From NCBI GenBank assembly GCA_905221605.1, contig CAJNDS010000746.1, forward strand, positions 112,961 through 176,960: a DNA stretch of 64,000 nucleotides. The letters are read 5' to 3'. Under the pieces are notes generated by a model. It was not told the origin of the DNA and did not search any database. It worked only from the letters and a program-made list of their open reading frames with translations. This DNA comes from Symbiodinium natans (taxonomy: Eukaryota > Sar > Dinophyceae > Suessiales > Symbiodiniaceae). This document shows positions 43,182 to 54,802 of this stretch, piece by piece. Within the stretch, counting starts at the first letter, position 1. The number at the start of each line of letters is the position of its first letter. A program made the position numbers and the translations under genes.

Positions 43182-43680
43182 AAATGTAACATACGCATGA
43201 ATATGTTTCTGTACGCTTTCAAAGTTCAGTTGTCTGCCTCAAGGTGTGAACGCGATCAAGTATACCTCGGCTGAATGTTAAAAGAAAGAAGTACACTCAT
43301 AAATTTAAGCAAGTCACTCCCGGCGAGTCTTCTTGAGTTGACACAAGCAACTTGAGCTGGAAATATTGCGGCAAGTCTCTTTATCCTCATGTATATATCA
43401 CTAAATTGTAATTTAATTTAAATACTAGCAAGAAGCGCCTGACGAGACTGCTGAATTGAAGCGCAAGTTTTGCATTCGCAGCACTCAGGCAAGGTTTGCC
43501 TTTTTTTCGGCGCCGCATCGCCTTGCTGCTCTGCGATCAGCGTCTCAGGTTACTCGACCTTAGATTGCGCTGGTGTGATAAAATCTTCTTATGACTAAGA
43601 CATCTGATTAGGACGGGCTGCGTTGAGTGAAGCTTCGACGCAGGCTGAAGAAGACATTGTCCGCAGACGAACCTCATTGC

Positions 43681-43697
43681 GGGGGGGGGGGGGGGAA
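43681..43697. repeat. Poly-G run
   Basis: About 15 G inside the compact segment, the only simple repeat of note there. Confidence 0.8.
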
Positions 43698-43751
43698 TAC
43701 TTCAAGCGTTAAGAGATGAAAACAGCGTAAAAAGATTAATTCGGCAATGAG

Positions 43752-43997
43752 CTGGCGACTTCCACTGAGCAAAATGACACTTTCCCGGAGCTCCCTCATG
43801 ACAACGTAAAATTTAAAACATCATTGTCAATACGGATGCGGTTGTTTCACTGCCTCCATGCGGCCCTGCCAGAAATGCTGGCGGAGCCCGCAAGTATTGC
43901 ACAAAACAAGCGGATTGCGCCAGTCGTTGTGGTGCCTCGTGAAAATCTAGATGAGCATACCGACATTCCAGGAAGTCTCAACATGTCTAAACATTAA
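43752..43997 (+). CDS. Compact gene C, terminal exon (unknown)
   Basis: 82 codons open in one frame after caatgag. It reads ATSTEQNDTFPELPHDNVKF, then LFHCLHAALPEMLAEPASIA, then RIAPVVVVPRENLDEHTDIP, and ends SLNMSKH and TAA. There is no ATG near the start, so it is a 3'-terminal exon. It converges with the minus gene that stops at 44087. Confidence 0.5.
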   Translation: MATSTEQNDTFPELPHDNVKFKTSLSIRMRLFHCLHAALPEMLAEPASIAQNKRIAPVVVVPRENLDEHTDIPGSLNMSKH

Positions 43998-44086
43998 AAA
44001 AATAAGCGAACAGCCACAGCTGTTTCTCGTGCTTGTAGGAGTCCACCATCATGACCTTAGAGAAACGTACACTACGACTAAGCATT

Positions 44087-44506
44087 CTAATCGCTCACGC
44101 CAGCCTTCGGCGTATCCTTGAAATGGATCTGCTTTGCAGGCTCCGGGGTCTTCTTCATGATAGACTTCACCTCCAGCGCAGTGCACAAAACTCTATTTCC
44201 TTAGCATAGTAATATTGCTCTTCATGTAAACAAATTCTTGCAGTTAGAGATACTATGCTCCAGTTCGTATGAACGTCTACAGTCGAATGGCCTTGTTCTT
44301 GTTCTCTTCCTCTTGCTTCTTTTTCTGGCGAAAGGACTCCTGGTGTTCCTTATCAACGTGATTTTAACCTGCAGAGCCAAAGTCGCCGAAAAAATTAAAA
44401 AAAAGACTAAGAGGAGAGCCATCGCTCGGGAGTTCTTCTTCCACGTCGTGTGCGGCGACTGGTGTTTCTTGTCCTTGCCCGACTGGCGCTTCTTGCTCTT
44501 CCCCAT
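44087..44506 (-). CDS. Compact gene D, small basic protein (unknown)
   Basis: Minus strand, three exons. 44506-44408 begins with ATG (MGKSKKRQSGKDKKHQSPHT, then TWKKNSR). 44348-44281 reads EHQESFRQKKKQEEENKNKA then IRL. 44192-44087 reads EVKSIMKKTPEPAKQIHFKD then TPKAGVSD and TAG. Introns are short GT-AG. The exon 2 to 3 join preserves phase. The exon 1 to 2 border is less certain. About 90 aa, lysine-rich, with a coiled-coil-like middle; a nuclear or nucleolar role would be a guess. The plus strand here encodes only Leu-rich antisense frames. Confidence 0.5.
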
Positions 44507-44550
44507 GACGCCTGAATATTTATAACGAAAGAAATAAATTTCTTGCAGAT

Positions 44551-44732
44551 GCTCAATCTGCAATCTGCAAAGGCTGGCCTGCGAGGTACAACGCAAGAAC
44601 GCTGAAGAAAAGACCTACAACTTGAGCAAAGGCTTGATGCAGTCGAAGCATGACGAGATGGTGCACTCGCTAACGCCAGCGTCTGAACTCCAATACCCAA
44701 AGCCCGCAATTGTCGAAGCCTTGTCCGTCTAA
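44551..44732 (+). CDS. Compact segment exon, coiled-coil-like
   Basis: After a good acceptor (aatttcttgcag) a frame reads CNLQRLACEVQRKNAEEKTY, then NLSKGLMQSKHDEMVHSLTP, then ELQYPKPAIVEALSV and TAA. It looks like a 3'-terminal exon, but its upstream exons would have to lie across the minus gene D, so either assignment may be wrong. Confidence 0.3.
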
Positions 44733-44853
44733 GAACCGTACTCTCAAATCTCAAACCTTAAATCCATTGTTCAGTACTGCACTTGAAGTCACAAAAGCCA
44801 GCATTGTCCTCGTCAAGTCAAGAAAGTTATGGCTGCAACCGCCCTAAATGTTT

Positions 44854-45070
44854 TCAGGGTTTCTTGTTCTTTACTCTTCGCCATCTAGCCTGAAGCTGAA
44901 AAACGAACTAACAAAAACACAATGGGATTGGTAACCTTAAGAACCATAACAACCATGAAACTAGTCGTGGTCCCTGAAACCTCCCTGATAATTCTTGTTC
45001 CAACATTTCTCCCAGCGGATAACACCGTAATAGCCGTCAAATTCTCTGGGTCAATCTTTTTGAACTTCAT
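44854..45070 (-). CDS. Compact gene E, short protein (unknown)
   Basis: Minus strand. From ATG the frame reads MKFKKIDPENLTAITVLSAG, then RNVGTRIIREVSGTTTSFMV, to a GT donor. A 46-nt intron ends tcagcttcag. The second exon reads ARWRRVKNKKP and TGA. The total is 56 aa. Unknown family. Confidence 0.35.
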
Positions 45071-45439
45071 TTGCTATGCATCGCCCTCTACTGGACAACA
45101 ATGACATAGTCAGGACTTGAGATGTGTCCTGTCATGCTTCGTCTTTCACGAAGAAGATGACGCAGTTCAGGGCCTGACATGTGTCATTTTTTTGCCCATA
45201 GACAAAAGGCATTTATACACTCCACAGCATGGAATGCGTCATGTTGCGCGCTCTTATTGTATGGGGTTCTTTAAGTATCATAAAGCAAAAAAAATCTAGG
45301 ACCTTAAGTACATACGTTTAAGGTATATCGCTTGCTTTAACACAGATGTTGGGGAATTTCGGGTTTCAGGCTTCGGGGGTGTCTTGCCGAAAGCCTAGAA
45401 AGTTCCCCTGTTGAGGACCTAGTGGGGCTGGCCGCGACA

Positions 45440-47300
45440 AGCAAGACCTGGAACCCTCACAGCTTCTTGAAATTTACGAACACTTACACCCCGGTAAGCA
45501 AGACCTAGAACCACCCCACATACGCAGCCTTTAAGGGTTTAAGAGGGTCTAAAATTCAGGGTTACATATACATTTGCTTCTTGAAACTCACGAACACTTA
45601 TCCCCCGATAAGCAAGACTTAGAACCACCCCACATACGCAGCCTTTAAGGGTTTCAGGGGGTATAAAATTGAGCGTTACATATATATTTGCTTCTTGAAA
45701 CTGACGAACACTTACCCCTCGATAAGCAAGACTTAGAACCACCCCGCATACGCAGCCTTTAAGGGTTTAAGGGGGGTTTAAAATTCAGTGTTACATAGAT
45801 ATTTGCTTCTTGAAACTTACGGACACTTAGCCCCCGATAAGCAAAACTTAGAACCACCCCACATACGCAGTCTTTAAGGGTTTAAGGGGGTTTACAATTT
45901 GCTTGTTGAAACTTACTAACACTTACCACCTCGATAAGCAGGACTGAGAACCACCCCACATACGCAGCCTTTAAGGGTTTAAGGGGGTTGAAAATTCGGT
46001 GTTACATTTATGGGCTTCTTGAAACTGAGGAACACTTCCCCCCCGATAAGCAAGACTTAGCACCAGCCCACATACGCAGCCTTTAAGGGTTTAAGGGGGT
46101 TTACAATTTGCTTGTTAAAACTTACGAACACTTACCACCTCGATAAGCAGGACTTAGAACCACCCCACATACGCAGCCTTTAAGGGTTTAAGGGGGTTCA
46201 AAATTCAGTGTTACATATATATTTGCTTCTTGAAACTTACGAACACCTACCCCCCGATAAGCAAGACTTGGAACCACCCCACATACGCCGCCTTTAAGGG
46301 TTTAAGGGGGTTTAAAATTCGGTGTTTCATATATATTTGCTTCTTGAAACTGACGAACACTTACCCCCCGATAAGCAAGACTTAGAACCACCCCACATAC
46401 GCAGCCTTTAAGGGTTTCAGGGGGTATAAAATTGAGCGTTACATATACATTTGCTTCTTGAAACTGACGAACACGTACCTCTCGATAAGCAAGACTTAGA
46501 ACCACCCCGCATACGCCGCCTTTAAGGGTTTAAGGGGGTGTAAAATTCGGTGTTATATATATATTTGCTTCTCGAAACTGAGGAACACTTCCCCCCCGAT
46601 AAGCAAGACTTGGAACTACCCCACATACGCCGCCTTTAAGGGTTTAAGGGGGTTTAAAATTCTGTGTTACATATATATTTGCTTCTTGAAACTGAGGAAC
46701 ACTTCTCCCCCCGATAAGCAAGACTTAGCACCAGCCCACATACGCAGCCTTTAAGGGTTTAAGGGGGTTTACAATTTGCTTGTTGAAACTTACGAACACT
46801 TACCACCTCGATAAGCAGGACTTAAAACCACCCCACGTACGCAGCCTTTAAGGGTTTAAGAGGGTCTAAAATTCAGTGTTACATATATATATATATATAT
46901 ATATTTGCTTCTTGAAACTTACGAACACCTACCCCCCGATAAGCAAGACTTGGGACCACCCCACATACGCAGCCTTTAAGGGTTTAAGGGGGGTTTAAAA
47001 TTCGGTGTTACATATGTATTTGCTTCTTGAAACTGACGAACACTTCCCCCCCGATAAGCAAGACTTAGCACCACCCCACATACGCAGCCTTTAAGGGTTT
47101 AAGAGGGTTTAAAATTCGGTCTTACATACATATTTGTTCTTGAAACTTAAGAACACTTACCCCCCGATAAGCAAGACTTAGAACCACCCCACATACGCGG
47201 CCTTTAAGGGTTCAGGGGGGTTTAAAATTCAGTGTTACATATATATTTGCTTTTTGAAACTTAAGAACACTTACACCCGGATAAGCAAGACTTGGAACCT
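45440..47300. repeat. Tandem repeat, ~16 units, ~111 bp period
   Basis: The marker ccccacatacgcagccttta recurs about 16 times from 45517 to 47190, giving a mean spacing of 111-112 bp. There are long units (about 111-120 bp) and short units (about 96 bp); the short form carries tttacaatttgcttgttgaa instead of aattcagtgttacatatata. Each unit ends in tttaagggtttaaggggg, close to the telomere-type word. On the minus strand three stretches keep a repeated peptide frame (YRGVSVRQFQEANIYVTLNF), because 111 is a multiple of 3. I treat it as a satellite, not a gene. Confidence 0.9.
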
Positions 47301-47304
47301 GCAG

Positions 47305-47760
47305 ACAACAACAAACACGTCTGTCGCAAAACCCCGGCCGTTGATGCATAGCCTCCGTAATGGGGTATGTCGCGTGTGCGGGCCGCGGCCCTGTTACAAG
47401 CAATCAATATTGGCACGCGGCCATATGTATGTCCTAGAAGTTACAGCACATGTAAAAAGAATATGATATGTTTCATGTTGTTGTAATAGTTTAAGCACAA
47501 ACACGGTGGACCGATAACAGTACCACCATGTCGTCTGTGCTGTTTAGTGTGCAGTTGGCGAGATAACAATACACAAACAAGAGAGGGGGAGACGGTGGAC
47601 CGAAAGCAGTACCACCGTGTTCAGGGACCGAAAACAGTACCCCGCTTTCCCGGAGACCGAAAACAGTACTCCGAGTTGAGTTAACACTGCATTCACTGTA
47701 GGCTCCGCGCATTCGATGGTGAGAATCAAAAGCGACCATACCTGACGCCAGACTTTATTT
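47305..47760. other. Short-repeat stretch, no firm gene
   Basis: The motif gaccgaaaacagtac or accgataacagtacc recurs four times in 47510-47670 with accaccgtgtt spacers, a small diverged repeat. Open frames on the minus strand come from it. No exon supported. Confidence 0.4.
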
Positions 47761-47819
47761 TAATATTAACGTAAAAAAGCGCGCTGTAGAGTTCAAATCA
47801 TTATACCTTCCGGTCCCTA

Positions 47820-50800
47820 TAGGGTTTTAAGCTACTAACCCTAAAGAGTCTAAATAATTCAAATCCAGATTTAAATGATTTAAGATATTTGAATTATTTA
47901 CATTATTTGAGTTTGTGAAATTTTTAAATTATTTAAATGGTTTCGGCTCGGAGAAATTCTCGACCTATTGAAATTCTTTAAATTATTTAAATTCACGCGC
48001 CTCGAAACTAATTTAAATAATTTAAATCCCGAATTAAATTATTTAAATTCACGGGCCTCGAAACTAATTTAAATAATTCAAATCCCGATTTAAATTATTT
48101 AAATTCTTTTCCGAGCCCGTCAATTTAAATAATTTAAATAATCTAAATAATTCAAATAGAATGAGGATTTCTCGGAACCCAGACCATTTAGATAATTTAA
48201 ATAATTTAAATAATTTAAATAATCTAAATAATTTAAATAATTTAAATCCTGATTTGAATTATTTAAATTAGTTTCGAGGCCCGTGAATTTAAATAATTTA
48301 ATTCTGTATTTAAATTAGTTAAATTAGTTTCCGGGCCCGCGAATTTAAATAATTTAAATCTCGAATTAAACTATTGAAATTCGCGGGCCTCAAAACTAAT
48401 TTAAATAATTCAAATCGCGATTTAAATTATTTAAATTCTTTTCCGAGCCCGTGAATTTAAATAATTTAAATAATGTAAATAATTCAAATCGAATGAGGAT
48501 TTCTCCGAACCCAGACCATTTAGATAATTTAAATATTTTAAATAATTTAAATATTTTAAATCCTGATTTGAATTATTTAAATTAGTTTCAAGGCCCGGGA
48601 ATTTACATAATTTAATTCTGTATTTAAATTAGTTAAATTAGTTTCCGGGCCCGCGAATTTAAATAATTTAAATCTCGAATTAAATTATTTAAATTCGCGG
48701 GCCTCAAAACTAATTTAAATAATTTAATTCGGGATTTAAATTATTTAAATTAGTTTCCGGGCCTGCGAATTTAAATAATTTAAAGAATCTAAATAGATCC
48801 AGATTTTCTCCCAGCACAGACCATTTAACTAATTTAACTAATTTAAATAATTTATATAATTTAAATCGGGATTTGAATTATTTAAATTAGTTTGGAGGCC
48901 CGCGAATTTAAATCATTTAATTCTGTATTTAAATTAGTTAAATTAGTTTCCGGGCCCGCGAATTTAAATAATTTAAATCTCGAATTAAATTATTTAAATT
49001 CGCGGGCCTCAAAACTAATTTAAATAATTTAATTCGGGATTTACATTATTTAAATTAGTTTCCGGGCCCGCGAATTTAAATAATTTAAAGAATCTAAATA
49101 GATCCAGATTTTCTCCCAGCACAGACCATTTAACTAATTTAAATAATTTAAATAATTTAAATAATTTAAATAATTTAAATAATTTAAATCGGGATTTGAA
49201 TTATTTAAATTAGTTTGGAGGCCCGCGAATTTAAATAATTTAATTCTGTATTTAAATTAGTTAAATTAGTTTCCGGGCCCGCGAATTTAAATAATTTACA
49301 TCTCGAATTAAATTATTTAAATTCGCGGGCCTCGAAACTAATTTAAATAATTTAATTCGGGATTTAAATTATTTAAATTAGTTTCCGGGCCCGCGAATTT
49401 AAATAATTTAAAGAATCTAAATAGATCCAGATTTTCTCCCAGCACAGACCATTTAACTAATTTAAATAATTTAAATATTTTAAATCCTGATTTGAATTAT
49501 TTAAATTAGTTTCAAGGCCCGGGAATTTAAATAATTTAATTCGGTATTTAAATTAGTTAAATTCGTTTCCGGGCCCGCGAATTTAAATAATTTAAATCTC
49601 GAATTAAATTATTTAAATTCGCGGGCCTCCAAACTAATTTAAATAATTCAAATCCCGATTTAAATTATTTAAATTATTTAAATTATTTAAATTAGTTAAA
49701 TGGTCTGTGCTGGGAGAAAATCTGGATCTATTTAGATTCTTTAAATTATTTAAATTCGCGGGCCCGGAAACTAATTTAAATAATTTAAATCCCGAGTTAA
49801 ATTATTTAAATTCGCGGGCCTCGAAACTAATTTAAATAATTCAAATCCCGATTTAAATTATTTAAATTCTTTTCCGAGCCCGTGAATTTAAATAATTTAA
49901 ATAATTTAAATAATTCAAATAGAATGAGGATTTCTCCGAACCCAGACCATTTAGATAATTTAAATAATTTAAATAATTTAAATAATTTAAATCCTGATTT
50001 AAATTATTTAAATTAGTTTCGAGGCCCGTGAATTTAAATAATTTAATTCGGTATTTAAATTAGTTAAATTAGTTTCCGGGCCCGCGAATTTAAATAATTT
50101 AAATCTCGAATTAAATTATTTAAATTCGCGGGCCTCAAAACTAATTCAAATAATTCAAATCCGGATTTAAATTATTTAAATTATTTAAATTATTTAAATT
50201 AGTTAAATGGTCTGTGCTGGGAGAAAATCTGGATCTATTTAGATTCTTTAAATTATTTAAATTCGCGGGCCCGGAAACTAATTTAAATAATTTAAATCCC
50301 GAATTAAATTATTTAAATTCGCGGGCCTCGAAACTAATTTAAATAATTTAATTCGGGATTTAAATTATTTAAATTCTTTTCCGGGCCCGCGAATTTAAAT
50401 AATCTAAATAAATCAAATAGAATGAGGATTTCTCCGAACCCAGACCATTTAGATAATTTAAATAATTTAAATAATTTAAATAATTTAAATAATTTAAATC
50501 GGGATTTGAATTATTTAAATTAGTTTGGAGGCCCGCGAATTTAAATAATTTAATTCGGTATTTAAATTAGTTAAATTCGTTTCCGGGCCCGCGAATTTAA
50601 ATAATTTAAATCTCGAATTAAATTATTTAAATTCGCGGGCCTCAAAACTAATTCAAATAATTCAAATCCGGATTTAAATTATCTAAATTATTTAAATTAT
50701 TTAAATTAGTTAAATGGTCTGTGCTGGGAGAAAATCTGGATCTATTTAGATTCTTTAAATTATTTAAATTCGCGGGCCCGGAAACTAATTTAAATAATTC

Positions 50801-51480
50801 AAATCCCGAATTAAATTATTTAAATTCGCGGGCCTCGAAACTAATTTAAATAATTTAATTCGGGATTTAAATTATTTAAATTCTTTTCCGGGCCCGCGAA
50901 GTTAAATAATTTAAAAACATCAAATAAAATGAGGATTTCTCCGAACCCAGACCATTTAGATAATTAAAATAATTTAAATAATTTAAATAATGTAAATAAT
51001 TTAAATCCTGATTTAAATTATTTAAATTAGTTTCGAGGCCCGTGAATTTAAATAATTTAATTCGGTATTTAAATTAGTTAAATTAGTTTCCGGGCCCGCG
51101 AATTTAAATAATTTAAATCTCGAATTAAATTATTTAAATTCGCGGGCCTCAAAACTAATTCAAATAATTCAAATCCGGATTTAAATTATTTAAATTATTT
51201 AAATTATTTAAATTAGTTAAATGGTCTGTGCTGGGAGAAAATCTGGATCTATTTAGATTCTTTAAATTATTTAAATTCGCGGGCCCGGAAACTAATTTAA
51301 ATAATTTAAATCCCGAATTAAATTATTTAAATTAGTTTTGAGGCCCGCGAATTTAAATAATTTAATTCGGGATTTAAATTATTTAAATTCGCGGGCCCGG
51401 AAACTAATTTAACTAATTTAAATACAGAATTAAATTATTTAAATTCCCGAGCCTCAAAACTAATTTAAATAATTCAAATC
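47820..51480. repeat. AT-rich palindromic satellite with internal inversion
   Basis: Self-complementary words such as aatttaaataatttaaat are punctuated by GC blocks of the type gcgggcccggaaac and gcgggcctcgaaac. Two longer markers occur. tctcccagcacagaccattt is found in that orientation near 48815, 49110 and 49440, and as its reverse complement (aaatggtctgtgctgggaga) near 49690, 50205, 50715 and 51222. A second marker (gaggatttctccgaacccag) keeps one orientation throughout. The orientation of the first marker flips near 49.6 kb, giving a large inverted structure. No coding sequence. Confidence 0.9.
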
Positions 51481-51639
51481 ATTTAATTCTTCCATACGTT
51501 CTCTATACATATAGAAAAACAGGTAGCAACATAGTACATAAAGGTCCCTCTCTCATATATGTATATATATGCATATATATATATATGTATAACATCTGCG
51601 TACACTCTTTGTGCATATCGGAAGGACCAATGCCACTGC

Positions 51640-51724
51640 AACTCTGGGGACGAGTTCCATGGTGGAGGCGGAGAAGGTTAGCATTGCTGGCTATGGCATG
51701 TGGATCCTGTTCCTTTGCTGCCTT
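51640..51724 (+). CDS. Candidate membrane exon before a MITE
   Basis: The frame reads VEAEKVSIAGYGMWILFLCC and LLY, a probable membrane segment, ending where the family-K element begins. It may precede the Cys-rich exon at 52006. Confidence 0.35.
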
Positions 51725-51831
51725 TTATATGGGGGGTTCCCGAAAATAGGGGGTACCTCAATTGGGATCCTTGTTACTATGGAATCCTACTATTTGGGGG
51801 TCTATATTCGGGGTCCCTTATTTTCGTAAGT
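51724..51831. mobile_element. MITE-like family K copy
   Basis: ttcccgaaaataggg and cccttattttcgtaag are inverted ends around an ataggg/cctatt-rich core. Related to 10617-10712. Ends with CGTAAG, possibly a 3' splice site. Confidence 0.5.
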
Positions 51832-51924
51832 GCTGAAGGAACAAGACTTCGCGGCGGATTGTAAGCACCTGCGGTCCCTGCATTCGTTTCTCGCATGGCT
51901 TGAAGCTTGCAGATGGGCATTGTC

Positions 51925-51985
51925 ACCCTAAACCCTAAACCTTAAACCCTAAACCCTAAACCCTAAACCCTAAACCCTAAACCCT
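51925..51985. repeat. (CCCTAAA)n array
   Basis: First telomere-type array after the 15-kb gap without any (last one at 36993-37059). Confidence 0.88.
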
Positions 51986-52005
51986 TAGCCTCACACCCAT
52001 CCCAG

Positions 52006-52143
52006 CTGGGCCTTTGCATAGTGTGCCTTCATCCGCACTGCGACTATGGGGTTGACTTTGAAGCCAGACCTGTCTGTGACAGCTCTGCAGCCTGCTTTGC
52101 GCTGGAGCCCAAGTGCTGCCAGGCCTGTCTGTGCAGCGGGGCA
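52006..52143 (+). CDS. Cys-rich exon, probable membrane or extracellular protein
   Basis: The acceptor catcccag is followed by 46 codons in phase 0: LGLCIVCLHPHCDYGVDFEA, then RPVCDSSAACFALEPKCCQA, then CLCSGAVAL. Nine cysteines occur in about 40 residues, a dense and spaced pattern unlike chance. Donor GT within GGGCAGTGG. Together with the hydrophobic exon at 51640 it could encode a small Cys-rich membrane protein. No named family assigned. Confidence 0.55.
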
Positions 52144-52335
52144 GTGGCCCTCAACCCTAAACCTTAAACCCTGAGCTCATGAGTTCCTGGAACCCTAAGC
52201 CCAGCTGAGCCTTAAACCCAAACCTGAAACCCTAAACCCTCAGCCCTAGACCCTAGACCCTAAACCCGCCTAAACCCTAAGCCCTGTACCCCAAGCTTGA
52301 CCATTTTTTGTTGCAACGGCCTCCGATCATCTCAG

Positions 52336-52384
52336 GTTTGGCGTCGTCGTCCTGGCCGGCTTAGAGTCCAGACGGCACTTGTCG
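52336..52384 (+). CDS. Short exon with GTTTAGGG donor
   Basis: The acceptor atctcag is followed by FGVVVLAGLESRRHLS, ending exactly at GTTTAGGG (52385). It may belong with the Cys-rich exon upstream. 52480-53330 then holds a palindromic stretch (52540-52700), degenerate telomere-like words (52800-52870, 53205-53235) and a poly-C run (53065-53083). Confidence 0.4.
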
Positions 52385-53334
52385 GTTTAGGGTTTAAGGT
52401 TAGGGTTTAGGGTTTAAGGTTAGGGTTTAGGGTTTAGGGTTTAGGCTTTAGGGTTTAGGCTTTAGCTTGGACCCCTGACGAGTGGGATTTTACCTTGAAC
52501 CCCTGAGGTCGTACCCTTAGCTTTGGGGACCCGTTTTAAAGACCCCTAAGGTTGCACCCTTAGTTTTGGGGAGGTTTTAAAGACTCCTACTAAGGTTGTA
52601 CACTTAGGTTTGGGGACCCGTTTTTTTTGAATATCCCCAAGGTAATACAAGGGCCATATTAGGAGTATATGAAGGGAAACGCCGAGGGGTACAACTTGTG
52701 ATACTCCAAATTAAGGAGACTGCACTTCTCAACGTTTACGTTATTGGGCGCCTGTTGTTTTATGATTTAGCATAGGACGCGGCCACCCCGAATCATTTCC
52801 TTAAACCCGGTAGACCCTGTAAACCCTATAAACCTATGAACCCTCTGAACCCGAACCCTATGAACCCTATGAACCCTGCCCCCTAAACCCTTTCAGACCT
52901 TCAGACCCTAACCTCACCAAATCTGAACCTGGAGTCTGACCCGCCTGCGCCAGCGTGAGGTCAAAGCCCGTAAGATCGCTTTCAAGCCGAAACCCTTTGA
53001 AGCCCCTGCCTTAAATTCCGGCCGCGCATCTTAGAGTCAGATAGGTGGGCGGCAACACCCAACCCCCCCCCCCCCCCCCCCTGCCCCCCTCACCCCCTAA
53101 ATTCCAAACCCGACCCTTGAAACCCCTTGAGGCTGGACCTTAAGCCCTAATTACACCTCGACCATATTCTCGAAACCCTCCCTATACTCTTAACCCTGCA
53201 TCCTAAACCCTCTACCCAAAACCCTAAACCCTAAAGAGCCCGAAGCCTCTGACGTACGTACGCACGTCACCCCTGAATCCTGCCTAGAACAGTTCTGTAC
53301 ATACCAAGAAACCGCGAAGCCTGCCATATCTCAG

Positions 53335-53406
53335 GTGGTGGACCAGCTCTGCGGCGCCCACTTCGTCTCCTGTGGGCAGACCGTGCGTGGCTGGGATCTC
53401 AAGTAG
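53335..53406 (+). CDS. Terminal exon, RCC1-like tail possible
   Basis: The acceptor atatctcag is followed by VVDQLCGAHFVSCGQTVRGW, then DLK and TAG (23 codons). The CG.HFV..G..V..W spacing resembles an RCC1-type repeat end, but one unit is too little to be sure. Confidence 0.4.
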   Translation: MVDQLCGAHFVSCGQTVRGWDLK

Positions 53407-53802
53407 GCGCCAATTTTCACTAAGCTCCCTCCATGTTGGCCTTTTTTTGGGGGGTTTAAGGAGGGTTTGGCTTGAGTTCGGCTTCGGTCGGCAAGAAGAT
53501 AAACCTCAGGCAAGGAATGGCAAGGTTCATGCTTCATGGGTTTCCCTGCTGCACATTGAAACTCGTGTGCGCATAGCCCCCAGCTGATTGTCTGCAGAGT
53601 GCGGGTTTAACAAAAAGGGTTTTTGGGTTTACGGTAGGGGGTTTCGGGTTTTGAGGCATGAGTTTACTTAGCATAAGTTTATGTGGTTTTCTCCATATGC
53701 CGCCCATAGTTCGCTTCCTTGCTTACCAGGACCCAGTTGAGGGTTATTAGGGCTCAGGGGCCTCAGAAGCCAGCAGTTTCAGTGACTCCACACGGCCGAC
53801 AG

Positions 53803-54753
53803 CCGAGGAGGGGCTATCTACATCAGCTCTGGCTGGATTGGCCTCGCCCTTTTCTTCGGGCTCATCATCTGTGCAACAAAAGGCGGCGTGGGTGGGTGGG
53901 GTTGGGGGAGGGGGGGGGGGGGCGGGGGAGTTTAAGCCAGTGCATGGTCTATATAGTACATACTCAGATAGATCACACCCCTGTAATAGTACTGCATTGT
54001 CCATAGCAACTCGCAGCGGGAATTTGTTGTCTTGTCAATCCTGTAGTGCGAACATCGCATGCCCTCCGCACAGCTTTCAGACCTTGTCCATGAATCTTTG
54101 TCTTCGCACCCCAGTACTCGCACAACCCTAAACCCCACACCCTGAAGCCGAATCCCTAAATCCTCTACCCGAAACCCTATACCCTAAACCTCAACCCGAG
54201 GCTGAAACCCTGAACCCTGCACCCTCAAGCTCAGATGCAGAGACAGCGCCGAGCAAACCCTACGCCCTCAAAAAATATACCCCCAAGCCTCTACCCTAAA
54301 CCCTATGTACCCCCAAACACCCTAAACCCTAAATACCCTAATTAAACTCGAAATGCCCCAAACCCAAAATACCCTAAACCCTAAAATTACCTTAAACCCT
54401 ACATACCCCAAACCCTAAGTAGGGTTTAGGGTTTAGGGTTTAGGGTTTAGGGTTTAGGGTTCAGGGTTCAGGGTTTAGGGTTTAGGGTTGAGCTGCCATG
54501 GCTTCTGTCTTGAGGCGGTGAGGCCGGATTCCTTTTCCTCACGGGTTACCTGGTAGAGGAGCTGCCGCGCTCTTAACGAACTGGGACTCAAGCAGGGCTC
54601 TATGGGGTTTAGGGTTTAGGGTTTAGGGCTTGGGATTTAGGGTTTAGGGTTTGGGGTTTGGGGTTTGGGGTTTAGGGTTTGGGGTTTAGGGTTTGGGGCT
54701 TAGGGTTTAGGATTTAGGGAGAGAGGGCTGGGGTGTGAGTACGTGAGAGAGAG

Positions 54754-54802
<49 letters not shown>

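Noticed and set aside
44226-44525. Plus-strand Leu/Phe-rich open frame at 44.2-44.5 kb
   Set aside because: Best explained as antisense of the Lys/Glu-rich minus-strand exons, which have a start codon and phase-matched introns.
45539-47403. A repeat protein on the minus strand (YRGVSVRQFQEAN units)
   Set aside because: Only three of about 16 units keep an open frame; unit lengths of about 96 and 117 bp shift or break it.
45440-51480. CRISPR array
   Set aside because: The repeats lack unique spacers of constant length and no cas-like genes exist; composition and exon structure are eukaryotic.
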